Shown here: positions 39,598 through 48,978 of the stretch, piece after piece | Position numbering within the stretch: the first letter of the stretch is position 1 | Layout: every line of letters begins with the position of its first letter | NCBI GenBank assembly: GCA_000818945.1 | Contig: KN805381.1 | Span: forward strand, 102,847-166,846 | Reading direction: 5' to 3' | DNA: 64,000 nt | Source: Schizochytrium sp. CCTCC M209059 | Lineage: Eukaryota; Sar; Bigyra; Thraustochytrida; Thraustochytriidae | The notes under the pieces: generated by a model | Told to the model about the DNA's origin: nothing | The model's database searches: none | The model's input: the letters and a program-made list of their open reading frames with translations, nothing else | Position numbers and translations under genes: made by a program

Positions 39598-41508
39598 CTA
39601 GAGCTCCTTCGCCACGGGACTCTCGAGATCGGGCCCTTCGTCTTCCTCCTCGAGAACCTCGAGTGAAACGAGAGTCTTGGTCGAGACACCAAGACCATCG
39701 CCTGAAATGGAGGGTTCCAGATCGCCCGACTCCAAAAGACGCAGCGTGTTTTGCGAACGGCGGTCGCGAATATCCGAGGGAGAAATGACGCGATTCGCAG
39801 CCCATTCTGGGATCTGGCTAATGTGTTCTTCGACAAAGGTCTGCACGCGAAGAACGAGACGCTTGCGGTCCTGGCGCAGCATCTCGGCCGGATTCCGATG
39901 TCGTCGCTTGCAAGACGAGGTAATGGCCAGCCAGTAACTCGGCACATGACGCAACCTGCGCGTCATCACCTCACTTAGACCAACGCACACGTAGAACGTA
40001 TACACCGGGAAGAGCACAAGAAAAAGGAGAGGAATGAGCCACCACGCAGAAGAAACGAAAAAGTCGTGCCAAACACCCGTGTCCGTATCCTTGTATGGCC
40101 AGAGAAAGAACATGAGCAAAAGCCCGAGCACGGTGTACACGAGCATAAGCGTAGGGATCATGACCACACTTTGCATGACCACCTGCGAGGCCGCGACGTC
40201 ACGAGCGGCAATCTTGACAGACGATCCCGCAAGCGCCTTGGCCATCTCCCGCTTCACGGTGCAGCGCAGACGCAACGGGATCGGTGCCGCAAGCACGAGA
40301 CCAGGGAGAATGAATGGCAGCACGAAAATGAACATTGCAAAGGTTGCGAGCAGGTTCAGCCACGCGCGCATCAGCGTGCTGCAGCTGCCCAGGGGCGGAA
40401 GCTCTGCAACCTGCTTGTCCGTCAAGCCCTGAGCCCAGGCGAACTTGGCGTACAGGTGGATATCGTGCAAGAGACGCTGGAACTCTGGGTCCGACCTCCA
40501 TACCGTGTATGCGTGCGAGAACCGAGTTCCCAACGAAACATACTCCTCGCTCGTCAATTTGATATTGTTCTGATACATGCGCCGCGCAATACGCAGCGCC
40601 TTGAGTTCCTTGTACGTGGGCGCATGAAAGAGCACGCTCTCCAGCTGATTGTTGATTTTCTCCAAGAGAGCATTGCCCGCGGCAACCTTGTCACCGTTCG
40701 TATATTGTTCCACGAGTTCATTGTCTACCTCAAGTGGGGGCGCCACGTCCACAAAGCAAGTGCTACGATAATGATGTCCGCCCAAATAGTTGATGCCCGC
40801 GGCTACGATGCGCACCGGGATACCTTGGGCACGAGCACCAAGCGCCATGACCGCCACACCCGCCTTGAGAGGCAGCAATGTGCTGTTGTCGTGCGAGCCT
40901 CCCTCGGGAAAGATGCCAATCGTGCCGCCGTTGCGAAGCTTGTCGAATACTTTTTCAAACAGCTCGTGTTGGGGGATCTTGGGCACCACCTTAAATGACA
41001 TGCCTTCTGTTGAGAGGTTCTCGAGTTTCAAAGGACTATCCTCGGGCGGTGGCTTAAAGGTCAGCTCGTCGTCGGACTCGACGAAATCCACTACAACCTG
41101 GCCCACGCCCTTGATGGCTATGCTGCAGCCGGGCTGCGCACAATCGTCGAGAAGGTTTCCATTTCGAGTGTAAATCTTGCACGTCTCGATATCAATGCCA
41201 ATCACTAGACCCTGGCCGGGCACGGCCTTGTCTTGCGGCCGGACGACAGGGACCACGTGCAGCGCGCGTGCGACGGGTCCTACAACCGGCTTGTGCAGAG
41301 ACTTTTCTGCCATGATAAAGGAGACTGGCCGTCCTGCGGTCTTCATCATGACCATGCCGTCCACGAACTGGTTCATGTGGTTGCCCACGATGATTACGGG
41401 GCCGTCCTTGGGCATGTTGTCCTGGTTGACGATCTCCACGCCGTTCGAGAAGAACGCCTTGAGCGCCGTCATCATCATGCTCTTGACCACATAGTACGTG
41501 CACCCCAT
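39598..41508 (-). CDS. Glycerol-3-phosphate acyltransferase, SCT1/GAT1 type
   Basis: This 636-residue ER-type membrane enzyme performs the first acylation in glycerolipid synthesis, transferring an acyl group to sn-1 of glycerol-3-phosphate (and in some relatives dihydroxyacetone phosphate). The catalytic motif is NHMNQFVDG, with the H-x5-D spacing typical of the fungal SCT1/GAT1 group. The substrate-binding motif FPEGGSHD follows after a long insertion between blocks, also typical of that group. Three hydrophobic stretches near residues 385-420, 445-475 and 485-520 anchor the C-terminal half. The C-terminus is acidic and Ser-rich, a possible phosphorylation region. I chose the ATG at 41508 (MGCTYYVV) because it precedes a hydrophobic helix directly; the frame extends to 41613 without a better start. 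In thraustochytrids this step feeds storage oil; that link rests on the inferred lineage. Confidence 0.9.
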   Translation of the reverse strand: MGCTYYVVKSMMMTALKAFFSNGVEIVNQDNMPKDGPVIIVGNHMNQFVDGMVMMKTAGRPVSFIMAEKSLHKPVVGPVARALHVVPVVRPQDKAVPGQGLVIGIDIETCKIYTRNGNLLDDCAQPGCSIAIKGVGQVVVDFVESDDELTFKPPPEDSPLKLENLSTEGMSFKVVPKIPQHELFEKVFDKLRNGGTIGIFPEGGSHDNSTLLPLKAGVAVMALGARAQGIPVRIVAAGINYLGGHHYRSTCFVDVAPPLEVDNELVEQYTNGDKVAAGNALLEKINNQLESVLFHAPTYKELKALRIARRMYQNNIKLTSEEYVSLGTRFSHAYTVWRSDPEFQRLLHDIHLYAKFAWAQGLTDKQVAELPPLGSCSTLMRAWLNLLATFAMFIFVLPFILPGLVLAAPIPLRLRCTVKREMAKALAGSSVKIAARDVAASQVVMQSVVMIPTLMLVYTVLGLLLMFFLWPYKDTDTGVWHDFFVSSAWWLIPLLFLVLFPVYTFYVCVGLSEVMTRRLRHVPSYWLAITSSCKRRHRNPAEMLRQDRKRLVLRVQTFVEEHISQIPEWAANRVISPSDIRDRRSQNTLRLLESGDLEPSISGDGLGVSTKTLVSLEVLEEEDEGPDLESPVAKEL

Positions 41509-42133
41509 CTCGCCTTCCGCTCGCCCGCGCGGGCCAGAGCAGCCCAAGCCAAGCGCTCCTGTCCTCCCTCTCTGCAAAGGGTAAACCCCTGACCCCCCGC
41601 GTACGCAGAGCAACGTAGTAGATTAGATTAGATTAGATCTACCTTGGAGACGCAGTCGCGCGACGCCGCCTCTCGCGATCGAAGCTCCGCTCGACCGCGA
41701 CCGGGGGTGCGTCCGAGCGCGTGCTCCCCGCCCGCCCGCCCGCTCTCCCTCCGTGCGCGCCGCGGCCCCACCTGCACCGCGATAGGCGCCTCGCGTTCGG
41801 GCTCTGCGCGTCTCGCCTCGCCGCGCGGGCAGGTCTTGCGCGCGGCCGGAGCCGGCTTCGGCCGCGGGCTCGGATGCGGCTTCTTGGAGATAGGGAGAGA
41901 GACAGAGAGACTGCGCAACGCAATTTGCGCAGCCTTGCACACCGACGCATGGCGGATGTGCCGCGTGCTGTGAAAGCGCGGCGCCGGGATTGTGCAACGA
42001 GGAGAGGGCGGTCAGTGGCAGGCATTTGCGACGAAGTGCAAGTAGCAAGTTCGTGGCAAGCAGGCTGAAAGAGGCAGCAGCGAGCGTGGCTGGTAAGGAA
42101 GTTGTGTATAATATGTAGTATGGCTCATGTCAG
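41509..42133. other. Promoter region of the acyltransferase gene
   Basis: It contains a short GATTA run (about 41620-41637) and a GC-rich part without a credible gene, then the 3' end of the next minus-strand gene. Confidence 0.5.
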
Positions 42134-44491
42134 TCAGATAAGGTCGTCTTCGTCGATGTCAGAGTTGGCGGAGTTCGCGACATCGGTAGACGTTTTGGCT
42201 GGGGCGTCGGTGACGCTGCTGGTGTCCGAATGGTCGTGACTGTAGCTGCGACTGCTGCGACGCGAGCTGCTTTTCTCCTTCTTTTCCTTCTTCTTCTTCT
42301 TCTTCTCCTTCTTCTTCTTCTCCTCCTTTCCCACATTTTCTTCTTCTTCTTCGTTGTCGTCGCCGTCGTTGTCGTTGTCGACTTCTATTTCTCCGTCAAC
42401 ATCGTCATTTTTGGTAGCTTGCTTGGTGTCCTTGAGCTCCGCATCGTCACTATCCTCGCTCTTATGCACCCTCTTTCGCTCAGAGTCTGCAGTGTCTGCA
42501 GTGTCCTTGTCATCAACCGAAACAGGATTCACATGGCCAAGTGCGCGCGCGTCCTTGTCATCGGCAGACTTGGTTCCGGTCGACGACTTGGCCAGTCTTG
42601 CCCGACTGCCTGAAGCCATGTGACTTCCGCCGACATGTGCCAGCGCCACAGCCTTGAGACTCCTCGGTCGTCTCCGACGGGCGTTCATTGTAGCCCGTCC
42701 CATGCTCAGATGCTGCATCTCGCCCTTTTTGCCTTTCGTGTTGCCTTCCTCGTCGGCCGAGGACTCTTTAGGTGCCGAAAAATCCTTGGGCGTATCGCCC
42801 TCTCCATCGTCACCTTCAGCTTCGGAGTCTTCCTTTTCTGCTTTTTTCGGCTTGGGCCGAAGCGATGGCGGTGGCCTCACGCCAAAGGGTATGGCGCCCA
42901 AATTGAGTTTGGCTTTGAGCGCAGAAACACTCGGAGGACCCGAAACCTCCGTCTTTTCCTTTTCCTTTTCCTTTTCCTTTTCCTTCTCTTTTTCCCTTTC
43001 TTTTTCACTTTCTATTTCTTGCTCTTTTCCTTTTTCTTGCTCTTCCTCCTGCTGCGCCGCCTTGAGTCGGGCCTCCTCTTCCTTCTTTGCCTTCTTTTTT
43101 GCCTTCTTCTCCTTGCGACGTCGCTCCTCTGCTTCTGCCTCAGCCTCGGCATCGGCTTCGACGTCGTCTTGAGCCTCGTCTCCTGTTCCCAATGTCTCCT
43201 TGGCATCTGCGGTTTCAGGGCTGTCCTCCTCCTCATCGTCTCGATGCTTGTCGTGGCGATGCTTCTTGCTCTTTTTGCTCTTTTTCTCCTTCTTCCGTTT
43301 CTTCTCAGAACCCGAAGAGATAGTATCCATATCGTCGAGATTATCATCGCCAGCCTCGAGCTCTCCGTCATCTTCATTGTCGGAACGGTACGCGGACCGT
43401 TCCTTGTCCCGTTTCGACTTTTTCTTTTTCAACTTTTTGCGCTCAGAAGTGCTCGACCGAGGCGTATCGACCTCCTCATTGCCATCACTGCCAAGATTAT
43501 CACCTTCCGAGTGGTGTCGGCTGTCATGCTCGTCTTCAGCGAGAAGAACTCGGCTCGAACGTCGGGAACTTGACTTGGCAGACTTCGTTGAGGAACGCCG
43601 TCTCGACTTGGACGAAGATGCCGAACGCGGGGATGCAGGTCCTGATACGAGGCCGTCGTCTTCAGCGGTCGAGACGGACTTGACAGAAGATCGCCTGCTC
43701 GACGATTTTTTCTCCTTCTTTTCCTTCTTTTCCTTTTTCTCCTTTTTCTCCTTTTTGCTGCTCAAGGGTTCTTCGTCGGCACTTGCGCTTATTACATCTT
43801 CAGCCTCCTTGGTGTCATCGGAAGTCAGCGCACTCGTACTCTTACGAAGCGGACTTGCTTTGGGAGACTCCTTTCTCGAGGGACGCGCGGGTGCACCGTT
43901 GTCATCTTCATCGGCAGAAGACGTTCTGCCGCTGCTAGCGTATTGCACAAGGGGTCGCGACGACGGTCGCGGGGGGGGATCCCCGCCACTACCCATTGTA
44001 TTGGCACTTGAAGTCCGAGAGATTCTGCTATCGACGCTGCTAGGTCGCGACCCAATAAATCCTGGTCTGGCCGGAACGGGTCGCGCTCCAAAGGACGATG
44101 ACGATGAGGAGGACGAAGATGATGCAGTTCGAGAGAGATGCTGTTCCTGCTGTCGCAGAATGTTCTCACGCGCCTTAGCAACTTGGCCTGCCTCGCTCTC
44201 GTTGTTGTCTGTCCACGTCTTCTTGATCTCACCTTCACCTTGAGAACTGCTCTGTGACAGCTGCCGCTGAAGCTCGGCGATTCGCGAGCCGCCCGAGTGA
44301 CGCTTTGGTACCAGCGACGGGTCAGGTTCGCGCTTGAGGTCAGATGAGCTCGAGGATTTTGCCGCTTGCATCCATCGCTCCGCCATTTTGGATTGCCGAG
44401 GGCGGGGCGGGATCTTTTGTTTCATGGGCTGCTCTCCCTCCCCTTCCATTTCTGCACCAACCTTATCACTTTTGTTGTCGGTTTCCGACAT
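42134..44491 (-). CDS. Highly charged, Ser/Lys/Glu-rich low-complexity protein
   Basis: I cannot name this 785-residue protein with confidence. It is mostly disordered, with poly-Ser, KEKK and KEKE runs, many SRRSS clusters and long acidic blocks. Four spots look conserved: PPRPRQSKMAERWMQAAK near residue 27, SGGSRIAELQRQLS near residue 65, SALKAKLNLGAIPFG followed by VRPPPSLRPK (about residue 515), and MGRATMNARRRRPRSLK (about residue 590). From memory, the last two, in this order, resemble parts of actin capping protein-binding proteins such as WASHC2/FAM21 or CapZIP; this is weak evidence. The ATG at 44491 gives MSETDNKSDK; the frame also stays open upstream to 44593. The protein could be cytoskeletal or nuclear. 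The gene shares a divergent promoter with the DnaJ gene. Confidence 0.6.
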   Translation of the reverse strand: MSETDNKSDKVGAEMEGEGEQPMKQKIPPRPRQSKMAERWMQAAKSSSSSDLKREPDPSLVPKRHSGGSRIAELQRQLSQSSSQGEGEIKKTWTDNNESEAGQVAKARENILRQQEQHLSRTASSSSSSSSSSFGARPVPARPGFIGSRPSSVDSRISRTSSANTMGSGGDPPPRPSSRPLVQYASSGRTSSADEDDNGAPARPSRKESPKASPLRKSTSALTSDDTKEAEDVISASADEEPLSSKKEKKEKKEKKEKKEKKSSSRRSSVKSVSTAEDDGLVSGPASPRSASSSKSRRRSSTKSAKSSSRRSSRVLLAEDEHDSRHHSEGDNLGSDGNEEVDTPRSSTSERKKLKKKKSKRDKERSAYRSDNEDDGELEAGDDNLDDMDTISSGSEKKRKKEKKSKKSKKHRHDKHRDDEEEDSPETADAKETLGTGDEAQDDVEADAEAEAEAEERRRKEKKAKKKAKKEEEARLKAAQQEEEQEKGKEQEIESEKEREKEKEKEKEKEKEKTEVSGPPSVSALKAKLNLGAIPFGVRPPPSLRPKPKKAEKEDSEAEGDDGEGDTPKDFSAPKESSADEEGNTKGKKGEMQHLSMGRATMNARRRRPRSLKAVALAHVGGSHMASGSRARLAKSSTGTKSADDKDARALGHVNPVSVDDKDTADTADSERKRVHKSEDSDDAELKDTKQATKNDDVDGEIEVDNDNDGDDNEEEEENVGKEEKKKKEKKKKKKEKKEKSSSRRSSRSYSHDHSDTSSVTDAPAKTSTDVANSANSDIDEDDLI

Positions 44492-45515
44492 GCTTTTCTC
44501 AGATAATCTCCTTTGCTTTCCCTCTCCTTTTCTTGTCCCCTTTGCGCGCACGCACGCACGCACGCAGGTCCAGCTAGCTAGCGAGCGAGCCACGAGCGCA
44601 GCGTCTTGGTTCTTCTGGGTAAGACGGCCTCACTTCGTGCGTGACGCTCGCCCTGCACGTCTTTCCCCGCGCCTCCACGCGCGCTTCAGACGCGACCTGG
44701 TTCACCAGTTCCTCGCGCCCGCCTCTCCGAGCAGCCTCCGCCGCCCCTGTCGCCCTCGCCGCGCGTGCTCGCGCTCTCGACGCGGCCTCGAGCGTTGAGC
44801 GTCTCGTCGAAGAAGATTTAGCTCCTCCCCATCGTGATCTTTCTCCTGGGGGCATCGCGGTTTCACCTCCATTTTGTATTTACCCGACGCACCTTATTAT
44901 TTTACAATCTGACATGGGGACGAGACGCTCGCGTATTGCTCAAAAGCTTTAACGTACCCCCCAAGGGGTCAGTTCGGGAGTATATAGAAGAACGGCCTAG
45001 GGTTAAGGCTCCGCAAAAGCAGAGAGACGGGGTAAGGGAGCCAAAGACGCGCAGAGTGCCCCAGGGGCCGGAAACGCCGGGTGCCAAGCTGGCAAGGCGA
45101 GCCCGGTGCGAGACAAGCGCTGCGCACGGTCGCGACCAAACCCGAGCGAGGAGAGCAAGCTCGACGGCGGCGTCGGGCTTGCGTGCGGAGAGCAAAGAGG
45201 AAACCTCTTGGCGTAGAGCAGGCGAGGGGAGACTTGGTCCGCGAGGCAGGTGTCTCCATTCGGGCGGACCCCTCTGCGCAAGACGCAAGGAGGGCGAGTG
45301 GGTTGTGCCAGAAACTCGACTCGGGCCAGACGTTGACGTGGACCAGGCGGCGAGGAGGAAGGTAATAACCGAGGAGCAGCGCTCGCTAGCGAAGAGGTTG
45401 AGGCCAAGGTCGGGGAGGAGCGCAAGCGAGAGGACCAAACTCGAAAGCGTCTTGCTTTTGTTGGGCTTGGGAAGCGAGATCCTGCGAAAAGACTAGAATA
45501 GCAGCAATCGGGAAC
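44492..45515. other. Divergent promoter region of the charged-protein and DnaJ genes
   Basis: This 1-kb spacer holds a TATA-like TATATA near 44974, an exact TGACGTGG element at 45334-45341, and GC-rich leader sequence. The open frames are not like any protein I know. Confidence 0.45.
45334..45341 (+). promoter_or_regulatory. UPRE-like element TGACGTGG before the ERdj3-like gene
   Basis: TGACGTGG is the consensus bound by bZIP factors of the unfolded protein response (XBP1/ATF6 in animals). It lies about 175 bp before the start of an ER chaperone gene. The match is exact but short, so chance cannot be excluded. Confidence 0.35.
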
Positions 45516-46610
45516 ATGCAGACCAAAGTAGTGGGTCTCTGGACCCTTTTGGTGCTTGGCGCCCTGATTGGGGAGAGTGCCGCCTTTTTCGGAGGCGGCG
45601 GCGGGCGGCGGCGGCCGCCTCCCCCCCAAGAAGTAGAGGAGATTGATTTGTATGAAGTTCTTGGCCTGGACGAGGATGCCACCGAGAAGGAGATCAAGTC
45701 TGCGTACCGCAAATTGTCATTAAAGTATCATCCTGACCGCAATCCAGACAGCGAGGACGCGGAAAACAAGTTTCGAGAAGTCTCCTTTGCGTACGAGATC
45801 CTGTCGAGCGAAGAAAAGAAGATGCTCTTTGACCAGGGCGGTCTCGCTCTCGTCAAAGAAGCAGAAGGCGAGGAAGAACATGGCGGTGGACCCGGGGGCA
45901 TGTTTGGTGGTATTTTCGGTATGCAGCGCGGCAACCGCGGCCCCGACTATCAGATGCGTCTCAAGGTGACGCTGGACGAACTGTACAATGGCGCAGAAAA
46001 GGAGACGCGCATCAATCGAAGGATTGTCTGCGCACGCTGCAACAAAAAGGATCTTAGCGCCAAGGCCAAGGAGCGCTGTGCGAGCTGCGGCCGCTGCCCC
46101 AATGAGCGTCGTATGGTTCACCGTCAAATGGGTGGCTTTATTGTCCAGCAAGAGGAAGAGGTACCGTCCAAGGAAAAGTGCAAGAACGAACAAAAGATGC
46201 TCACGGCCCATATCGAGCGCGGCATGCAAGAGGGTCAAGAGATTCGATTCAAGTACATGTCCGAGCAGCAACCGAAAAAGATTCCTGGTGATGTTGTCTT
46301 TGTCTTGATCCAGCAAAAGCATCGTCTCTTTGAACGCGAGGGTAATGACTTGCACATGACCATCAAGATTTCACTCAAGGAGGCGCTCACGGGCTTTTCA
46401 CGCACATTCAAGCATCTTGATGAGCACGAGGTGGAGATTGATCGCGAGAACAAGATCACCAAGCCTTTTGAGACCATTGTCATTCCAGATGAAGGCATGC
46501 CTCTGCACGAGGTCCCGAGTCAATTCGGAAATCTGCGCGTCACCTTTGAGGTCATGTTCCCTAAATCACTTACCGCGGAGCAAATGGAGGAGATTAAAAA
46601 GATTTTGTAG
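45516..46610 (+). CDS. ER-lumenal DnaJ/Hsp40 co-chaperone (ERdj3/DNAJB11-like)
   Basis: This 364-residue protein starts with a signal peptide (about residues 1-23), then a J domain (about 43-108) with the HPD motif near residue 72 that stimulates Hsp70 ATPase, here presumably BiP. A short Gly-rich linker leads to the two-part substrate-binding region. The Cys-rich insert (CARCNKKD, CASCGRCP and later KCKN) is a reduced form of the DnaJ zinc region, as in ERdj3. The second beta-barrel domain contains GNDLHMTIKISLKEALTGF and ends PSQFGNLRVTFEVMFP, matching the DNAJB11 layout. There is no HDEL/KDEL-type tail; ERdj3 also lacks one. The length fits ERdj3 (about 358). It folds secreted and membrane proteins. 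A UPRE-like site upstream hints at ER-stress control. Confidence 0.9.
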   Translation: MQTKVVGLWTLLVLGALIGESAAFFGGGGGRRRPPPPQEVEEIDLYEVLGLDEDATEKEIKSAYRKLSLKYHPDRNPDSEDAENKFREVSFAYEILSSEEKKMLFDQGGLALVKEAEGEEEHGGGPGGMFGGIFGMQRGNRGPDYQMRLKVTLDELYNGAEKETRINRRIVCARCNKKDLSAKAKERCASCGRCPNERRMVHRQMGGFIVQQEEEVPSKEKCKNEQKMLTAHIERGMQEGQEIRFKYMSEQQPKKIPGDVVFVLIQQKHRLFEREGNDLHMTIKISLKEALTGFSRTFKHLDEHEVEIDRENKITKPFETIVIPDEGMPLHEVPSQFGNLRVTFEVMFPKSLTAEQMEEIKKIL

Positions 46611-46837
46611 GTGCCGCGCAGCCAGTGCGCGGTGTCGGCATGTACGTATTGATTGGCCTTTTTCTCTCTCATATTTTGTTTTTACGATTCTTTCTTGTTT
46701 GAAGTAACAAACTAGCATCGTCCACAAAGACGGCAATGCGTCTTTGTGGGCCATGTCAGCGCTTCGCAGCAGAAAACACAAAAGAGACCAAATCAGATTA
46801 GAAAAGATCAGAGCAGAATTCAACGTACATGTTGCCT

Positions 46838-47545
46838 TCATGCTGGCACCACTTCTGTCTCTGGCTGCTTTACGTGAGCATTGTCGGGAAGCAGAGCCGA
46901 GTCCTTTTCTGCCTGTCGTGGCGTCTGCGAGAGCACCGCGAGGTATCCTTCGCGTCCTGCCAAGAGCCCAGGCTCGGCCTCGAGACGTCGATTCGTTTCG
47001 ACAACGCGTCCAACCACGGGGGACGTTATGTCCTGCTCCTGACCATCGCGACCTACCACGCGGACCAAGGTAGCGCCGAGATTAACCTTGACAGCACCAT
47101 GTTTCCTCTTGCCACTCACCTCCACATCTTGCAAGCTGTCCTCGTACTTGATTGAGGCGATTTCACCAGCACGAGCAGATGCGCAAAGAGGGTTCTCCTG
47201 TGCAAGAAGTATAATGAGCAGGCCGTTGGGGTGCTCAAGGACGCGAGTCGTCCCGTCTGCTGCAATACGCTCGGTAAATGACCGCGCCTCCACGGATCGT
47301 GGTCGTTTGATCGGGCCTCTTGCCGCGGGGTCTACGTCTTTTGCATACAGCGGGACGCAGTTTCCATCCTGAACTTCGTTATCGTCGTTATCTACTGCCG
47401 GTTGGCGATTTCCCTGGTCGCTTTTGTTGCTCGCGTCTTCGTGCTTGAACTTGCACTTGTCTCCGAACGCGCACGACCCCTCGCGACGCCACTCGTGGCA
47501 GACGCCGCCGCCGCCACCACCACCGCCACGACGTCTTTTGCCCAT
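46838..47545 (-). CDS. CCCH zinc finger fused to an Abitram (FAM206)-like domain
   Basis: This 235-residue protein has two parts. Residues 15-34 form a CCCH finger with C-x8-C-x5-C-x3-H spacing (CHEWRREGSCAFGDKCKFKH), of the kind that binds RNA; it follows a Gly-rich basic start. After an acidic linker, residues from about 85 to 215 match the Abitram/Simiate (FAM206) fold, which is related to the glycine cleavage H protein. The matching segments are HPNGLLIILLAQENPLC, GEIASIKYE, VSGKRKHGA and SPVVGRVVETN, ending with GREGYLAVL. Animal Abitram is a small nuclear protein reported to bind actin and affect transcription; it has no CCCH finger that I know of. The gene is intronless, its 3' end 227 bases from the DnaJ gene. 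The finger is certain; the Abitram match is by eye. Confidence 0.75.
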   Translation of the reverse strand: MGKRRRGGGGGGGGVCHEWRREGSCAFGDKCKFKHEDASNKSDQGNRQPAVDNDDNEVQDGNCVPLYAKDVDPAARGPIKRPRSVEARSFTERIAADGTTRVLEHPNGLLIILLAQENPLCASARAGEIASIKYEDSLQDVEVSGKRKHGAVKVNLGATLVRVVGRDGQEQDITSPVVGRVVETNRRLEAEPGLLAGREGYLAVLSQTPRQAEKDSALLPDNAHVKQPETEVVPA

Positions 47546-48978
47546 TTCTGTTTTAATCTGGGAGCCACTCGCTGCTTCTCGGACGCGAGGGGGACGAGTT
47601 GGCTTTCTGGCTGACTGGTTGCCTTACGTGCGCGACGTTTGCGCACGCAGCGCGAGGTAAGAAAGGCTCTTGAGCAAGTTTTCGACAAAATTGAAGCGCC
47701 TCTGCTCGATGACTGCTTCTGATCGATCGATTTTTTTCTATTTTATTTTTTGTTGGTGAAGATGTGCCAATTTGACTTGGATAAGAGGGCAGAATCCATT
47801 AGCAGAATCCATCCAAGGTTCATCGTATTTTTTTTTGGTCAAGAAAGCAAATTGCGGACACGGGCGCGACGACAGAGCGACAAAGACAAGACAACGATCT
47901 TTGGAACGGGGAGCTCTTGAAGAAATCGTCGCGCATGCAGCGAGCGCTCAATACAGTGAAGAAGCTCAGTTTGATCAAGCGGACAAGAACCGCAACGTAC
48001 AAATGATGGATGCGAAAAGTTCTCCTACTCTACGAATCACAACTCATATACGTAAACATCTTCACAGCCGAGCACTCAATACTATCTCCAATCTCGCTTT
48101 TCTTCTCACTCGCCAGCCTCGTAGTCAGTCATCCGCAAACCATATCCCATCTCATGATCACTCACGATCTCTACCCGACGCCCATCACGAACCCTCTGCA
48201 AACAAACAATCATCCCCAACAACCAAGTGCGACCGACCTTCATTGCATCCACCCTCCTCTTCCCAGCCCTCGTCCGCAACATCTCGAGCGTCGCAGGCCG
48301 TGCCCTCTCCCGCGCGGCCCCGAGTATAGACGATGCTCGCTGTCTGTGCACAATCGAGTACTGCGCAAGATTGTCATCGACTGAGATCGCCCGTGTCACT
48401 CAGGCATGCGAGCGTGCATTATCCCATTGACGACACGAGACTCCGCGTGCAAGAGCTCGCTCCAAGTCTCCAACCCCGCGCCCGCGAGAGGCCGTCGCGG
48501 CGCAGGCCCGACGCGCGCGCGCGAGGGGGGGCGTCCGCGCCGGTCGCAGGGCTCTCGCCGCGCGGAGCTCGAGCCAGCAAGCTGGCTACGGCCGCGGTCA
48601 TCGGGCATTGCGACGCACGGGGCTTCTGCTCCGCTCTGCTCTGCTCTGCTCTGCTCTGCTCGCCGGCGGGCGGGCGGGCGAGCCGCGAGGACGCGGGGCG
48701 TGCCTGCGCCGCAGAGCAACGTCGCCCGCGAGGCTGGCCGCCGGACGAAGGACCGAGCGAGCGAGCGAGCGAACGACCGACCTCGCCGCTATAAAGTACC
48801 CAGCGAGAGAACTCCTTGCTTTTGGCCTTGCCTTGCCTTGGTGTACTCGTAAGGGTCTTAGGTTTTCCGGGCTGCACAAGCGCTTTGTGGATTGGTTTGA
48901 CGAGGCGCCTCCGTGCGAGCGAGCGCGTGAGCGCGTCCTCGGCGGGAGCACGGGTGCGAGAAGAGGATTGATAAGATT
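47546..48978. other. Divergent promoter region between the CCCH-Abitram and phosphodiesterase genes
   Basis: No gene is supported. It includes a GATCGATC run with a T-rich stretch (about 47720-47755), a moderately AT-rich block (47760-48250), a CTCTG pentanucleotide run (48632-48661) and a CCTTG run (about 48826-48841). Confidence 0.5.
48632..48661. repeat. (CTCTG)n pentanucleotide repeat
   Basis: About six units upstream of the phosphodiesterase gene. Confidence 0.9.

Noticed and set aside
44834..45496. 220-residue frame just before the DnaJ gene
   Set aside because: It is rich in Arg and Lys without structure, ends 20 bases before the DnaJ ATG and looks like leader sequence.
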